Notes: generated by a model not told the origin, from the letters alone. Positions 6,463-14,857 are shown, counted from the stretch's first letter. The stretch: 49,209 nt of DNA from an uncultured bacterium (GCA_902776645.1 CACYQT010000019.1:1-49209), one strand, 5' to 3'. Numbers and translations: made by a program.

Positions 6463-6891
6463 TCAGGCTTTCTTTTTTCTATATGGATAAAGATTTATTG
6501 TTTGTCGTGCAAAATGGAACGATATGCAAAAAACATATGAATTGGCCATGCCAGCCCGTTGCTTCAATCTGACCTTAATATACACGTCCCGTTTGCGTAT
6601 TCGTTTACCAAAAACAAAAAAGACATTGAAACCATCAGCAACATTGTCAACCATGCTTTCATGGTAATCCTCCAATGTCAAAGCCTTCAGAACTTCCACA
6701 ACATCTTGCATGTCATAATCAAGAGCCAAAAGAGTATTTTCATTGGTATATTCATCATCAGGATCATCAATCACCCTGTATCGTTGAAAAATAAAATCGC
6801 GACGGATATCAAAGTCCACACTTTCCAATATGGACTTCATCTTTTCGAGGAAGTCACAAACATTCGATTTACTTGATTGTATCGGGATCAT
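6463..6891 (-). CDS. MqsR-like mRNA interferase toxin
   Basis: 142 residues. The segment TLLALDYDMQDVVEVLKALTLEDYHESM resembles the MqsR core (helix, then a D-F-Y-K-S-M-like turn), and DVYIKVRLK...VFCISFHF resembles its YLKI...LIVSFK strands. MqsR is a RelE-fold ribonuclease that cuts mRNA at GC(U/A)-type sites. The protein is longer than E. coli MqsR (98 residues), with about 40 extra N-terminal residues. It is first in the operon with the MqsA-Panacea antitoxin. Two direct repeats upstream may be the operator. The call rests on fold-level similarity and on operon order, so another RelE-like toxin family remains possible. Confidence 0.7.
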   Translation of the reverse strand: MIPIQSSKSNVCDFLEKMKSILESVDFDIRRDFIFQRYRVIDDPDDEYTNENTLLALDYDMQDVVEVLKALTLEDYHESMVDNVADGFNVFFVFGKRIRKRDVYIKVRLKQRAGMANSYVFCISFHFARQTINLYPYRKKKA

Positions 6892-6934
6892 TACTTACAA
6901 TACCTGCATTTCATTCAACTTTACCCAATACAAT

Positions 6935-6965
6935 AATATCAATTATCTAACTTTCAATATCAATT
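6935..6965 (-). promoter_or_regulatory. Candidate operator of the toxin-antitoxin operon
   Basis: Two copies of AATATCAATT (6935-6944, 6956-6965) start exactly 21 bp apart, two turns of the helix, 44 bp before the toxin start. On the minus strand TTGAAA with TATTGT at 16 bp overlaps them, so binding there would block transcription. Confidence 0.45.
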
Positions 6966-7049
6966 GATGGTAAAAAGTAAAAAAACAATCCCAAACCAAG
7001 CAAATTGATGTTTTTTAGGCCGAGACGGCTTCGTTACTCAAGTCCGGTG

Positions 7050-7096
7050 GTAGCAAGGGCGTCCCGCCCTTGGCAAGGCCGAGACGGCCTTGCTAC
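7050..7096. repeat. Dispersed 47-bp palindromic repeat, copy B
   Basis: It is the same element as copy A, with one change in the right arm. The outermost GTAG of its minus-strand reading supplies the TAG stop codon of the FAD oxidoreductase gene. A degraded partial copy (AGGCCGAGACGGCTTCGT, from 7017) lies just upstream. Confidence 0.9.
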
Positions 7097-8370
7097 TCCC
7101 TTGGTGGCACAATCGCGTGATTCTCCTGCAGAATTCGCCGCAGCTCATCCAAATCCACGTCAGCGGGCTCGCAATGATGCTTTATGGCCAACGCGGCGGC
7201 GGCGCCAGCCGCCTGCCCCGTCGCCATGCAGGTCGCCTGAATGCGCAAGGCGGAATTCGCCAAGCGGTCGGACGAAAGGATGCGCCCCGCCACCATGAAA
7301 TTCGACAAGCCTTTGGGAATCAACGCTCCCAGAGGCACGGTCGGCACGTGTCCAGGCTGGATTTTCCGATTGACCAGCCCCTGCTTTGCGTCATGCAGAT
7401 CGACCGGATAATAGGAATAGCAGACGGCATTGTCGAAAACGCGGCCGTCGACATAGTCATTGACGGTGATTGTCTGAAGCCCTTGAACCGTACGGGATTC
7501 TCTCACGCCGCACTCCGACGAGGCCAGTTTGAACTCCAGATTTTCGAAGCCTTTCTGCTTTTTCAGGAAACGGAACAGCCGCATCAGGGAGGCGCGGCCG
7601 GCCATCTCCATGCGCGTCCGGCCGACGGAATCCGCCGCGTTGATGCCGGTGATGTGGTTCGAATTATGCCCGTGCTTCTTCAAAAACGCAGGCGTGAACG
7701 CCCTGTTCCAGCCGAGATCGTCATAGGTCACTTCCCCCGCTTCAACAGCCTTTTCAAAATTCTTCTGGAGTTCCTCCATATCCAACGATTCGTAATCATA
7801 TCCCATTGCATAGCAAGAGAATGTGCCAGGCTGGCATTCGTCCATGACATTCAGTTTCGCTCCGGCCAGCTTCGAAAGATTCGCATCCCCCGTGCAGTCG
7901 ATGAGCACCTTCGCCGCGACATCGTACAAGCCGTCCTTCCCGCACAGTGTCACCAGATTGCTATCGCCGCATTCACGCACGGCGCCGATCATCGTATGGA
8001 ATTTCACGACCGTTTCCGCCGCCTTCAACCGTTCGTCCGCAAGACAGGCGAACACCACCGCGTCAATGGAAATCTGGTACTCCGGATGGCGGTGAGCCAT
8101 CGGATATTCACAAAGATAATCCGGCAACGGTTTTCCACTTTCGCGACGGGTCTGTTCGACGAGCTCCCAGCCGATTCCAGCGATGACCTGCCTGCCCCAT
8201 ACATGGAAAATACCGGGGAAATTCACGCCGCCGACAGTTGTCGTGCCGCCGCACATTCCGTTTTTTTCAACCAGGCAAACCCGATGTCCGCCAAGCACAT
8301 ATGACGCCTGCAACGCCGCGCAAAGCCCCGCGCTTCCCGCGCCAACAACCATAATGTCGTATTGTTCCAT
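7093..8370 (-). CDS. FAD-dependent oxidoreductase (FAD_oxidored family)
   Basis: 425 residues. A Rossmann dinucleotide fold opens the protein (IMVVGAGSAGLCAALQA) with the acidic strand end VCLVEKNGMCGGTTT. Further flavin-family motifs are DCTGDANLSKLAGA in the middle and FMVAGRILSSDRLANSALRIQATCMATGQAAGAAAALA at the end. This family is abundant in PVC and Bacteroidetes carbohydrate degraders; substrates are mostly unknown. The start at 8370 (MEQYDIMVVG) is chosen because AAGGA lies upstream; an in-frame ATG at 8394 would add eight residues and has no ribosome-binding site. No signal peptide is seen. The stop codon is provided by a dispersed palindrome. Function beyond a flavin redox reaction cannot be assigned. 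Confidence 0.88.
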   Translation of the reverse strand: MEQYDIMVVGAGSAGLCAALQASYVLGGHRVCLVEKNGMCGGTTTVGGVNFPGIFHVWGRQVIAGIGWELVEQTRRESGKPLPDYLCEYPMAHRHPEYQISIDAVVFACLADERLKAAETVVKFHTMIGAVRECGDSNLVTLCGKDGLYDVAAKVLIDCTGDANLSKLAGAKLNVMDECQPGTFSCYAMGYDYESLDMEELQKNFEKAVEAGEVTYDDLGWNRAFTPAFLKKHGHNSNHITGINAADSVGRTRMEMAGRASLMRLFRFLKKQKGFENLEFKLASSECGVRESRTVQGLQTITVNDYVDGRVFDNAVCYSYYPVDLHDAKQGLVNRKIQPGHVPTVPLGALIPKGLSNFMVAGRILSSDRLANSALRIQATCMATGQAAGAAAALAIKHHCEPADVDLDELRRILQENHAIVPPRE

Positions 8371-8462
8371 ATCAAGCCATGTCCTTTTTTTCATACTAAA
8401 AAGTTGTCATGACTCATAACATACCAGCCATCCGCCATTTCTGCAAGGCTGGCATGGAAGAC

Positions 8463-9452
8463 TCACTTCTTCGGTGTTGCGGCAAGACGGAAGCCGACCG
8501 TGTTGTAGCAGCCATCAGGCCTGCGCCCTTCTCCGCGGAATGTGGCCTGGCAGGAGCGCATGTTGGCGTACCATGAACCGCCGCGGATGGCGTTGACATC
8601 TTTCCCGCTTTCAGCGCCATTCGTCGCCTTGATGACGGAAGATGTCCATTCCCAACAATTTCCACACATGTCATAATTGCCGTAGGCGTTCTTGCCTTTT
8701 TGATAATAATCAACAGGCGTTGTGAAACCACCGACGGCCGACAAATCCCTAAACAAATCCGTATAGATGAAACCAGTCCATTCCTTATGGTTGACCCATC
8801 CCCTGACGCCGCCGTTCGCCGTGACGCTGATGACATCCTTCAATGCCTGCTGTTCGCCTTTGCGCGTCGATTTTTCATGGTAATACGTAACCGTCCGATT
8901 GGGATCCTTCTTCAGATAGGCGGAAGCGACAACGCCGTTGAAATTGAACCGAGCGATGACAAGTCCTTCCTTTATCGACACATGCGACTCGTTGCCCCAT
9001 GCATAGGTCTGATGATTCGGGCCGGATGCCGCGTTCTCCCATTCCGCTTCCGTCGGCAGGCGGAATGTCCAGCCTGGGCGTGTTTTGCCGTACCATTCGC
9101 AATAGGCCTTCGCATCATTGTAGGATACTTCGAGCACAGGATGCTTCTCTTTTCCTTTTGGGAAAGTTCCTCCGTCCCAATAACTTGGAACTCTATGTCC
9201 CGTCTCCTTGCAGAATGCCGCATAATCGCCGTTGGTCACAGGATAGACCGCTAGCCAGTAATCTTCCGCGATTGGCGACTTCTCGCCCTGTTCTTTTTCC
9301 ATGCGCAACGCTCCGCCTTGTGAGCGAAGCGGATTGGCAAACGTAAATTCTTGATTCTTCGGGATTTTCACAAAATCCTTCAATTCGTTTTCTTCCGCAA
9401 ACAAACCAACACACAAGCATAAAACAACAAATGAAAAAGTCTTGATAGTCAT
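8463..9452 (-). CDS. Secreted SUMF1/FGE-sulfatase-domain protein, probably not a true FGE
   Basis: 329 residues. A signal peptide (about residues 1-20, MTIKTFSFVVLCLCVGLFAE) is followed by a SUMF1 domain: YPVTNGDYAAFC, PVLEVSYNDAKAYCEWYG, FRLPTEAEWENAA, YDMCGNCWEWTSS, IRGGSWY, VGFRLA. Formylglycine-generating enzymes need two cysteines after the GGS motif. Here the segment GGSWYANMRSCQATFRG has only one, so a structural or ligand-binding role is more likely than sulfatase activation. An insert of about 70 residues (190-260) is unusual for the fold. The start at 9452 has GGAGA upstream; an upstream methionine is rejected because it would precede the signal peptide. No sulfatase is present in the window. 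Confidence 0.85.
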   Translation of the reverse strand: MTIKTFSFVVLCLCVGLFAEENELKDFVKIPKNQEFTFANPLRSQGGALRMEKEQGEKSPIAEDYWLAVYPVTNGDYAAFCKETGHRVPSYWDGGTFPKGKEKHPVLEVSYNDAKAYCEWYGKTRPGWTFRLPTEAEWENAASGPNHQTYAWGNESHVSIKEGLVIARFNFNGVVASAYLKKDPNRTVTYYHEKSTRKGEQQALKDVISVTANGGVRGWVNHKEWTGFIYTDLFRDLSAVGGFTTPVDYYQKGKNAYGNYDMCGNCWEWTSSVIKATNGAESGKDVNAIRGGSWYANMRSCQATFRGEGRRPDGCYNTVGFRLAATPKK

Positions 9453-9572
9453 AATGTCTCCGATCTTTCTGATGATTTTCTCAATGGAAGAATTATTGCG
9501 CAACACTCAATAAACGCAAATTAACGACATTATTTTATGACTTTGGCAATTTCATGCAAAAGCCGCTGGGAA

Positions 9573-9581
9573 TGCTATATT
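9573..9581 (+). promoter_or_regulatory. Extended -10 promoter for uppS-dxr
   Basis: TGCTATATT is an extended -10 element 47 bp before the uppS start. No good -35 is visible, which extended -10 promoters tolerate. Confidence 0.5.
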
Positions 9582-9627
9582 ATTTATAGTAATGAATCCA
9601 TTCACTTTTTAAGCAAACGAGACGAAC

Positions 9628-10332
9628 ATGCCAGCATCAATTCCACGCCATGTGGCGATTATCATGGACGGCAACGGCCGTTGGGCGCAACAACGCGGCA
9701 AAATCCGCACGGAAGGCCATCTGGAAGGCGCGAAAAGCATTACAAGAATGCTGGAAGCGGCAGGAAACGCGGGTGTTGAATACATCACTGTCTATGCATT
9801 CAGCACGGAAAACTGGAAACGCCCCCCTGCGGAAGTCTCGTTTCTCATGAATCTGATTCCCAAATTCTGCAAGGACAAGCTGCCGGATCTCATGAAAAAT
9901 GGCATCCGCCTCGGCGTCATCGGCCGAATCGACGGCCTGCCGAAGGCCGCGCAGGAAGCCATTCGGGGCGCATGCGAAAAGACGGCCAACAATAACAAAC
10001 TGACCTTCACCATCGCCCTAAACTACGGTGGCCGTGCTGAAATCATCGACGCCGTCAACGCCATTCTGGCGGACAAGAACCGCCCCGCTGACCAGAAAGT
10101 CACGGAGGAGGAATTCCGCAACTACTTGTACGCTCCTGACTTGCCAGACCCAGACCTGCTCATCCGCACAGGCGGCGAAATGCGCATCAGCAACTTCCTC
10201 CTTTGGGAGCTCTCCTACGCGGAATTATATGTGACGGATGTCCTTTGGCCGGATTTCGACGAAGCGGAATTCCAGAAAGCTTTAGCCGCCTTCGGTTCCC
10301 GCCAACGCCGTTTCGGAGAGGTCAAGCCATGA
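9628..10332 (+). CDS. uppS: Isoprenyl transferase, undecaprenyl pyrophosphate synthase
   Basis: 234 residues, the normal length. HVAIIMDGNGRWAQQRG carries the catalytic aspartate and glycine-rich loop, FSTENWKRP the middle signature, and LLIRTGGEMRISNFLLWE the C-terminal signature of cis-prenyltransferases. The enzyme adds isopentenyl diphosphate units to farnesyl diphosphate to make the C55 lipid carrier used for peptidoglycan and surface glycans. The stop overlaps the dxr start by 4 nt (ATGA), so the two genes are translationally coupled. The cdsA gene that usually lies between uppS and dxr is absent here. The start at 9628 has only a weak GAGA upstream. Confidence 0.97.
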   Translation: MPASIPRHVAIIMDGNGRWAQQRGKIRTEGHLEGAKSITRMLEAAGNAGVEYITVYAFSTENWKRPPAEVSFLMNLIPKFCKDKLPDLMKNGIRLGVIGRIDGLPKAAQEAIRGACEKTANNNKLTFTIALNYGGRAEIIDAVNAILADKNRPADQKVTEEEFRNYLYAPDLPDPDLLIRTGGEMRISNFLLWELSYAELYVTDVLWPDFDEAEFQKALAAFGSRQRRFGEVKP

Positions 10333-11459
10333 AGAATGTCGCCGTTCTCGGATCCACGGGCTCCATTGGAACCAATACACTTAAAGTGTTGCGCAACAAC
10401 GGCGAACGCTTCCATTCCGTCGGGCTCGCCGCCGGACGGAACGTCCAGCGGCTTGCCGAACAGGCGGCTGAATTCCGTCCGTCATGGGTCTATGCGGAAG
10501 GCGACGTGGCGTCGCAACGGTTTCCAGATGGCACGCAGATTTTGCACACGCAGGACGAACTCTGCGAAGCCGTCGCTGCAAAAGACGTGGACATCGTGCT
10601 TTGCGCTATTTCTGGAACCGCCGGTCTGAAGCCTGTGTTAGCCGCAATTCAAGCGGGAAAGGACATCGCTCTCGCCTCGAAGGAAGTGCTCGTCATGGCG
10701 GGCGCCATCGTCACGGAGGCCTGCAGAAAAAGCGGCTCCAGACTGTTGCCCGTCGACAGCGAGCATTGCGCCATTTTCCAATGCATCGACCAACATCCGG
10801 CCGATTCCGTCAGCCGCGTCATTCTGACGTGTTCCGGCGGCCCGTTCCGCAAACGGCCGGACATCGATCTTTCCACCGTCACGCCCGAACAAGCGTTGAA
10901 GCATCCGACGTGGAACATGGGGCGAAAAATCACCATCGACTCCGCGACGCTCATGAACAAAGGCCTTGAAATCATCGAGGCCGGATGGCTTTTCGGCATG
11001 TCCGAACCGCAGGTGGAAGTCGTCATCCACCCGCAGTCCATCATCCATTCGATGGTGGAATTCAAAGACGCAAGCATCGTCGCGCAAATGGGTTATCCCG
11101 ACATGTGCCTGCCCATTCACTACTGTCTCAATTATCCCGAACGCATCCCGTCCGTCGCCCATCCCATGGATTTCACGCAATCGTTCGAATTGACGTTCGA
11201 GAAGCCTGACACGCAACGTTTTCCGGCGTTGGACATCGCCCGCGAGGCCATGCGCCACGGCGGCGCGGCAGGCGCCGTCTTCAACGCCGCCAACGAAATC
11301 GCCGTCCAGCGGTTCTGCGACGGCGGCATCACGTTCGACCGCATTCCCGCCGTCGTCCGCGCGACGCTTGAAAAAGACGCGTCGCTTCCCGCCGCGACGC
11401 TTGACGACATTCTCGCGGCGGACGCCATCGCCCGCCGCGACGCCGCCTTATTCAATTGA
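10329..11459 (+). CDS. dxr: 1-deoxy-D-xylulose 5-phosphate reductoisomerase
   Basis: 376 residues, close to the usual 390-400. NADPH-binding VLGSTGSIGTNTL opens the protein; SKEVLVMAG and PVDSEHCAIFQ carry metal- and substrate-binding residues (D, E); KITIDSATLMNKGLE and EVVIHPQSIIHSMVEF are diagnostic. It converts DXP to MEP, the committed step of the non-mevalonate isoprenoid pathway. The start at 10329 overlaps the uppS stop (ATGA) and has GGAGAGG upstream; a longer frame back to 10203 lies within uppS and is rejected. The linkage matches the need for isoprenoid precursors by UppS. The gene ends in an AT-rich heptamer-like spacer. Confidence 0.97.
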   Translation: MKNVAVLGSTGSIGTNTLKVLRNNGERFHSVGLAAGRNVQRLAEQAAEFRPSWVYAEGDVASQRFPDGTQILHTQDELCEAVAAKDVDIVLCAISGTAGLKPVLAAIQAGKDIALASKEVLVMAGAIVTEACRKSGSRLLPVDSEHCAIFQCIDQHPADSVSRVILTCSGGPFRKRPDIDLSTVTPEQALKHPTWNMGRKITIDSATLMNKGLEIIEAGWLFGMSEPQVEVVIHPQSIIHSMVEFKDASIVAQMGYPDMCLPIHYCLNYPERIPSVAHPMDFTQSFELTFEKPDTQRFPALDIAREAMRHGGAAGAVFNAANEIAVQRFCDGGITFDRIPAVVRATLEKDASLPAATLDDILAADAIARRDAALFN

Positions 11460-11531
11460 CAATCAACAATTGACAATTAATAATTTGCAATTGGCAATAC
11501 TGTTTTGAAAAATGCAAATTGCCAATTGAAA

Positions 11532-11563
11532 CGGTCCCGCAGGAGCGGGCCCCTCCCGTCATA
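11532..11563 (-). repeat. Single inverted copy of the 31-bp GC-rich palindrome
   Basis: It matches the units at 1313-1405 on the opposite strand, including CCCGC-TCCT-GCGGG. It lies between dxr and ettA, which converge. Confidence 0.9.
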
Positions 11564-11564
11564 A

Positions 11565-11669
11565 ATTGATAATTGATAATTGATAATTGATAATTGATAA
11601 TTGATAATTGATAATTGATAATTGATAATTGATAATTGTTAATTGTTAATTATTAATTGTTAATTGTTA
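11565..11669. repeat. Heptamer array, 15 units (10 x ATTGATA, then variants)
   Basis: Ten perfect ATTGATA units are followed by ATTGTTA twice, ATTATTA once and ATTGTTA twice. The array abuts the stop codon of ettA (11673-11671). The preceding 100 bp after dxr hold looser AATTGNCAAT-like repeats. Confidence 0.95.
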
Positions 11670-11670
11670 A

Positions 11671-13317
11671 TTATCTCCGGTGGAGGAAGAAGTCGCTGTC
11701 GGACTTCAGCACGCGCTCTTCGAACGACTCGTAGTTGCCCTCGAACCATGTGACTTTTCCATGGCCCTCGAAGATAAGCAGATGCGTGCAGATACGGTTA
11801 AGGAAGAAACGGTCGTGGCTGATGACCATCGCGCAGCCGGGGAACGCGCAAAGCGCGTCTTCCAAAACACGCATCGTGTTGACGTCCAAATCGTTCGTCG
11901 GTTCGTCCAACAGCAGCAGGTTGCCGCCTGTGCGCAGCAGTTTCGCCAGATGGACGCGGTTTCTCTCGCCGCCGGACAGCTTGCCGACCAGTTTCTGCTG
12001 CTGCGGGCCGCGGAAGTTGAAGCGGGACAGATACGCGCGCGAATTCAGCCGACGGTCGCCCAGCTGGATCTCTTCGTTGCCGCCGCTGACCTCTTCATAA
12101 ACGGTCTTCGAATCGTCCAACGCGTCACGATGCTGATCGACATACGACAGCTGGACCGTCTCGCCGAGTTTCAGTTCGCCGCTGTCCGGCTGCTCCTGCC
12201 CGACGATCATCTTGAACAGCGTCGTCTTGCCGATGCCGTTCGGACCGATCACGCCGACGACACCGCCACGCGGCAACGTGAAACTGCAGTGGTCGATCAG
12301 TTTGCGGTTGCCGAAGCTCTTGCACAAGTCCTTGACTTCCAACACACGGTCGCCAAGACGCGGGCCCGGCGGGATTTGAATGGTGATGTCATCCTGCTTG
12401 AGTTCGAACTTCTGCCCCGCCAGTTCTTCATAGCGGTTGACGCGGGCCTGGTTCTTCTTCAAGCGGCCTGCCGGCGTGCTGTTGATCCATTCCAATTCCT
12501 GCGCAAGAATCCGCTGCCGCGCCGTCTCCTTCTTTTCGATGACGCGCAGAATCTCCTGCTTCTGCTTCAGCCAGCTGCTGTAGTTTCCTTCGAATGGAAT
12601 GCCGCGGCCATTTTCGATTTCCAGAATCCACTTCGTGATGTTGTCGAGGAAGTAACGGTCATGCGTCACGATGATGACGGTGCCTTCATATTCGCGCAGC
12701 GTCTTTTCAAGCCATGTGATGGTTTCGGCGTCCAGATGGTTGGTCGGTTCGTCCAGCAGCAGCAGATCTGGCTTGGCCAGCAACGCTTTACACAAGGCGA
12801 CACGGCGGCGTTCGCCGCCGGACAGCTTCGTCACATCCGCGTCGTCGGGCGGCAGGACCAACGCGGAACTCGCGACGTCCAGCAGATGGTCGATGTTCCA
12901 CCCGTCCAAGCGGTCGATTTCATTTTGCAGATAGTCGAACTCGTCGTTGAGCTTCTGCTGTTCCTTTTCCGACATCTCATCGCCCATCTTCGCCATGACT
13001 TCGTCATAGCGTTCGATCATCTTCTGGATTGGCTCCATGGCCTCCTCCAGATTGCCGCGAACCGTCTTTTCCGGATTCAGTTTCGGCTCCTGCGGAACCA
13101 ATAGAGCGCGATAGCCTTTCAGGATTTTCGCCTCGCCCTGGATGTCCTTGTCGATGCCCGCCATGATGCGGAGCAACGTGGACTTACCTGCGCCATTTTC
13201 GCCGACGATGCCGATCTTTGCTCCATAATAGAACGACAGGTTGAAATTCTGCAGGATGATCTTGTCACCATATTGTTTGGACATCCCAAGCATTTCAAAT
13301 ACAAACTCTTGCGCCAT
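11671..13317 (-). CDS. ettA: ABC-F translation factor EttA (energy-dependent translational throttle A)
   Basis: 548 residues, matching EttA (about 555). Two ABC domains are present: Walker A GENGAGKST and GPNGIGKTT, signatures LSGGERRRVALCKALL and LSGGERNRVHLAKLL, Walker B with EPTNHLD and EPTNDLD. Between them is the P-site tRNA interaction motif linker rich in charged residues (about 250-300), and near residue 95 the short arm typical of EttA. It has no membrane segments. EttA binds the ribosomal E site and gates the first elongation step according to ATP/ADP. It is a single-gene unit with the stop touching a heptamer array. The assignment to EttA rather than Uup, YheS or YbiT rests on length and overall match. 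Confidence 0.93.
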   Translation of the reverse strand: MAQEFVFEMLGMSKQYGDKIILQNFNLSFYYGAKIGIVGENGAGKSTLLRIMAGIDKDIQGEAKILKGYRALLVPQEPKLNPEKTVRGNLEEAMEPIQKMIERYDEVMAKMGDEMSEKEQQKLNDEFDYLQNEIDRLDGWNIDHLLDVASSALVLPPDDADVTKLSGGERRRVALCKALLAKPDLLLLDEPTNHLDAETITWLEKTLREYEGTVIIVTHDRYFLDNITKWILEIENGRGIPFEGNYSSWLKQKQEILRVIEKKETARQRILAQELEWINSTPAGRLKKNQARVNRYEELAGQKFELKQDDITIQIPPGPRLGDRVLEVKDLCKSFGNRKLIDHCSFTLPRGGVVGVIGPNGIGKTTLFKMIVGQEQPDSGELKLGETVQLSYVDQHRDALDDSKTVYEEVSGGNEEIQLGDRRLNSRAYLSRFNFRGPQQQKLVGKLSGGERNRVHLAKLLRTGGNLLLLDEPTNDLDVNTMRVLEDALCAFPGCAMVISHDRFFLNRICTHLLIFEGHGKVTWFEGNYESFEERVLKSDSDFFLHRR

Positions 13318-13398
13318 AATTTTCTCCTGTTTTCATATAAGAAAGGGACATAAAAGACATAAAGGACTAAAGGGACAGAAAACTATTGCTTACATTTC

Positions 13399-13480
13399 GC
13401 TTTTAGCTTTAGACTTTCAGCATGTTACTGAAACCAATTGTATTTGCTTTTAGCTTTCAGCTTTCAGCTTTAAGCTAATA
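13399..13480. repeat. Heptamer arrays, GCTTTNA type
   Basis: Units GCTTTTA, GCTTTAG and ACTTTCA (13399-13419), then GCTTTTA, GCTTTCA, GCTTTCA, GCTTTAA and GCTAATA (13446-13480). The second block contains the stop and last codons (LLA) of the DUF445 gene. The same unit type borders the first NusG-like gene. Confidence 0.85.
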
Positions 13481-14798
13481 ATTGCAACGCTCCTATGATC
13501 CCTCCCAGCAGATATCCAAGCACTTGAATCGCACCAAGATGCTGCGCCGCCAGCGTATTGATCATCTCATAGAACTGACGCGTGTCCTGACGGTCGACCG
13601 CCTCCGACACACGCTCCGCCAGCCGTAGCTTGCCCATGATGACGTCATGCCCTTTTTCACGGATCATGCGGTCAACAATCGGCAGCATCGTCGGCAGAAG
13701 CTTTTCATCCAGCCATGTCCAAAATGGTTCATATCCAATCAGTTGGTCCACAAGCGACGGCACATTTTCCTGCAACAACGCCCTGCCCTTCTCCCGCAGT
13801 CCGTCGCGAATCTCCTTTGTCAAGAGATCCATCGCATCATCGCTTTCGTTGCCTTCCAGCCATGTTTCAGCACGTCTAAACATCTGAGACAGCATAAGAT
13901 CCGCATATTGTTTCGTCTTTTCCGAACGAAGCTTCTCTTTCAGACGATTCTCCACATTGTTCCAATCCAATGAATCCAATACTTTATCAACCATGCTCGA
14001 CGGATTGATGCCCATCAACGCCATGAGCCCCATGCCGCCGGACATCTTTTCGCAGTAGCTTTTCGCCATCACGCGAATCTCCTGCTGAAGCAGAACGACG
14101 ATTTCAGCTGAATGCCGTTCCACTTCCACCAGAACGACTTCCGCCGCTTTTTCACGGAATCTCGGCGTATTCAGACGGGGAATCACCGTCTTCTGCAGAA
14201 AATCGCGAACCGTCTCCCGCGTGATGTATTTCTCCAGCATGGTGTCCAGCAGCTGGCCGCCTTTTTCCATGAGAAAAGCGTCGATTTCCCCATGATGCTC
14301 GTCAACTAATTTCGCCACCAACCGCCGCGCATCATCCGTTATCTTCCGTTCCGACATGATGTTCGACACGGCGCCGCACAGTTCGTCCGCCAGTTTTTCA
14401 GGCGGCAGCAGCTTCGTTTCGATCTGCCGCCCGATTTCAACGCCGATGCTCTTCTTGTTCTTCGGCACCAGCCCTTGCTTCCAGTAGCCCAACGTGCAGA
14501 TGGACAGCCAATGCCGTCCGTCCCGTTCAAACGGCTTGAACAGCATCTGCAGGGCGATGTAGTTCGTGATATATCCAATCGCCGCAGACAGAAGAATATG
14601 GAATGCAATCATATAGCCGCTGGGGATTTCCAGCTCCATATGCTTCGCGACAATCTGCAGCGGCAGAAGCCCGAACACCGTCAGCAGGCTCAACGGGAAG
14701 AACAACAGTTCCAGAGCCGCGAACACGCGCCGTTCCGCCCCGTAACTGCGATTCCACATGGACGCCCATAGCGTCCCGAGATGAAATTTCTCTTTCAT
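13470..14798 (-). CDS. DUF445 family membrane protein
   Basis: 442 residues. Two hydrophobic segments near the N-terminus (about 25-55 and 60-80) are followed by the family signature AAIGYITNYIALQMLFKPFE. Then comes a long charged helical region (about 110-415) and a C-terminal hydrophobic tail (LGAIQVLGYLLGGIIGALQLLA). DUF445 proteins (YheB/YjiN) are membrane proteins of unknown function. The start MKEKFHL at 14798 has AGGATTGG upstream; an in-frame start six codons earlier is less likely. Its last residues and stop are encoded in a heptamer array. No operon partner is seen. Confidence 0.88.
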   Translation of the reverse strand: MKEKFHLGTLWASMWNRSYGAERRVFAALELLFFPLSLLTVFGLLPLQIVAKHMELEIPSGYMIAFHILLSAAIGYITNYIALQMLFKPFERDGRHWLSICTLGYWKQGLVPKNKKSIGVEIGRQIETKLLPPEKLADELCGAVSNIMSERKITDDARRLVAKLVDEHHGEIDAFLMEKGGQLLDTMLEKYITRETVRDFLQKTVIPRLNTPRFREKAAEVVLVEVERHSAEIVVLLQQEIRVMAKSYCEKMSGGMGLMALMGINPSSMVDKVLDSLDWNNVENRLKEKLRSEKTKQYADLMLSQMFRRAETWLEGNESDDAMDLLTKEIRDGLREKGRALLQENVPSLVDQLIGYEPFWTWLDEKLLPTMLPIVDRMIREKGHDVIMGKLRLAERVSEAVDRQDTRQFYEMINTLAAQHLGAIQVLGYLLGGIIGALQLLA

Positions 14799-14857
14799 TC
14801 CAATCCTGCAATTCAATATGATCTATCATCCTGCCTGGATGGCAGGCAAAAGTCCAT

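Noticed and set aside
8463..9452. Sulfatase-maturation system
   Set aside because: No sulfatase is in the window and one of the two catalytic cysteines is missing.
11680..13104. Long plus-strand open frame of 474 codons
   Set aside because: It is the antisense shadow of ettA, whose ABC motifs are unmistakable. GC-rich codon use keeps the opposite frame open.
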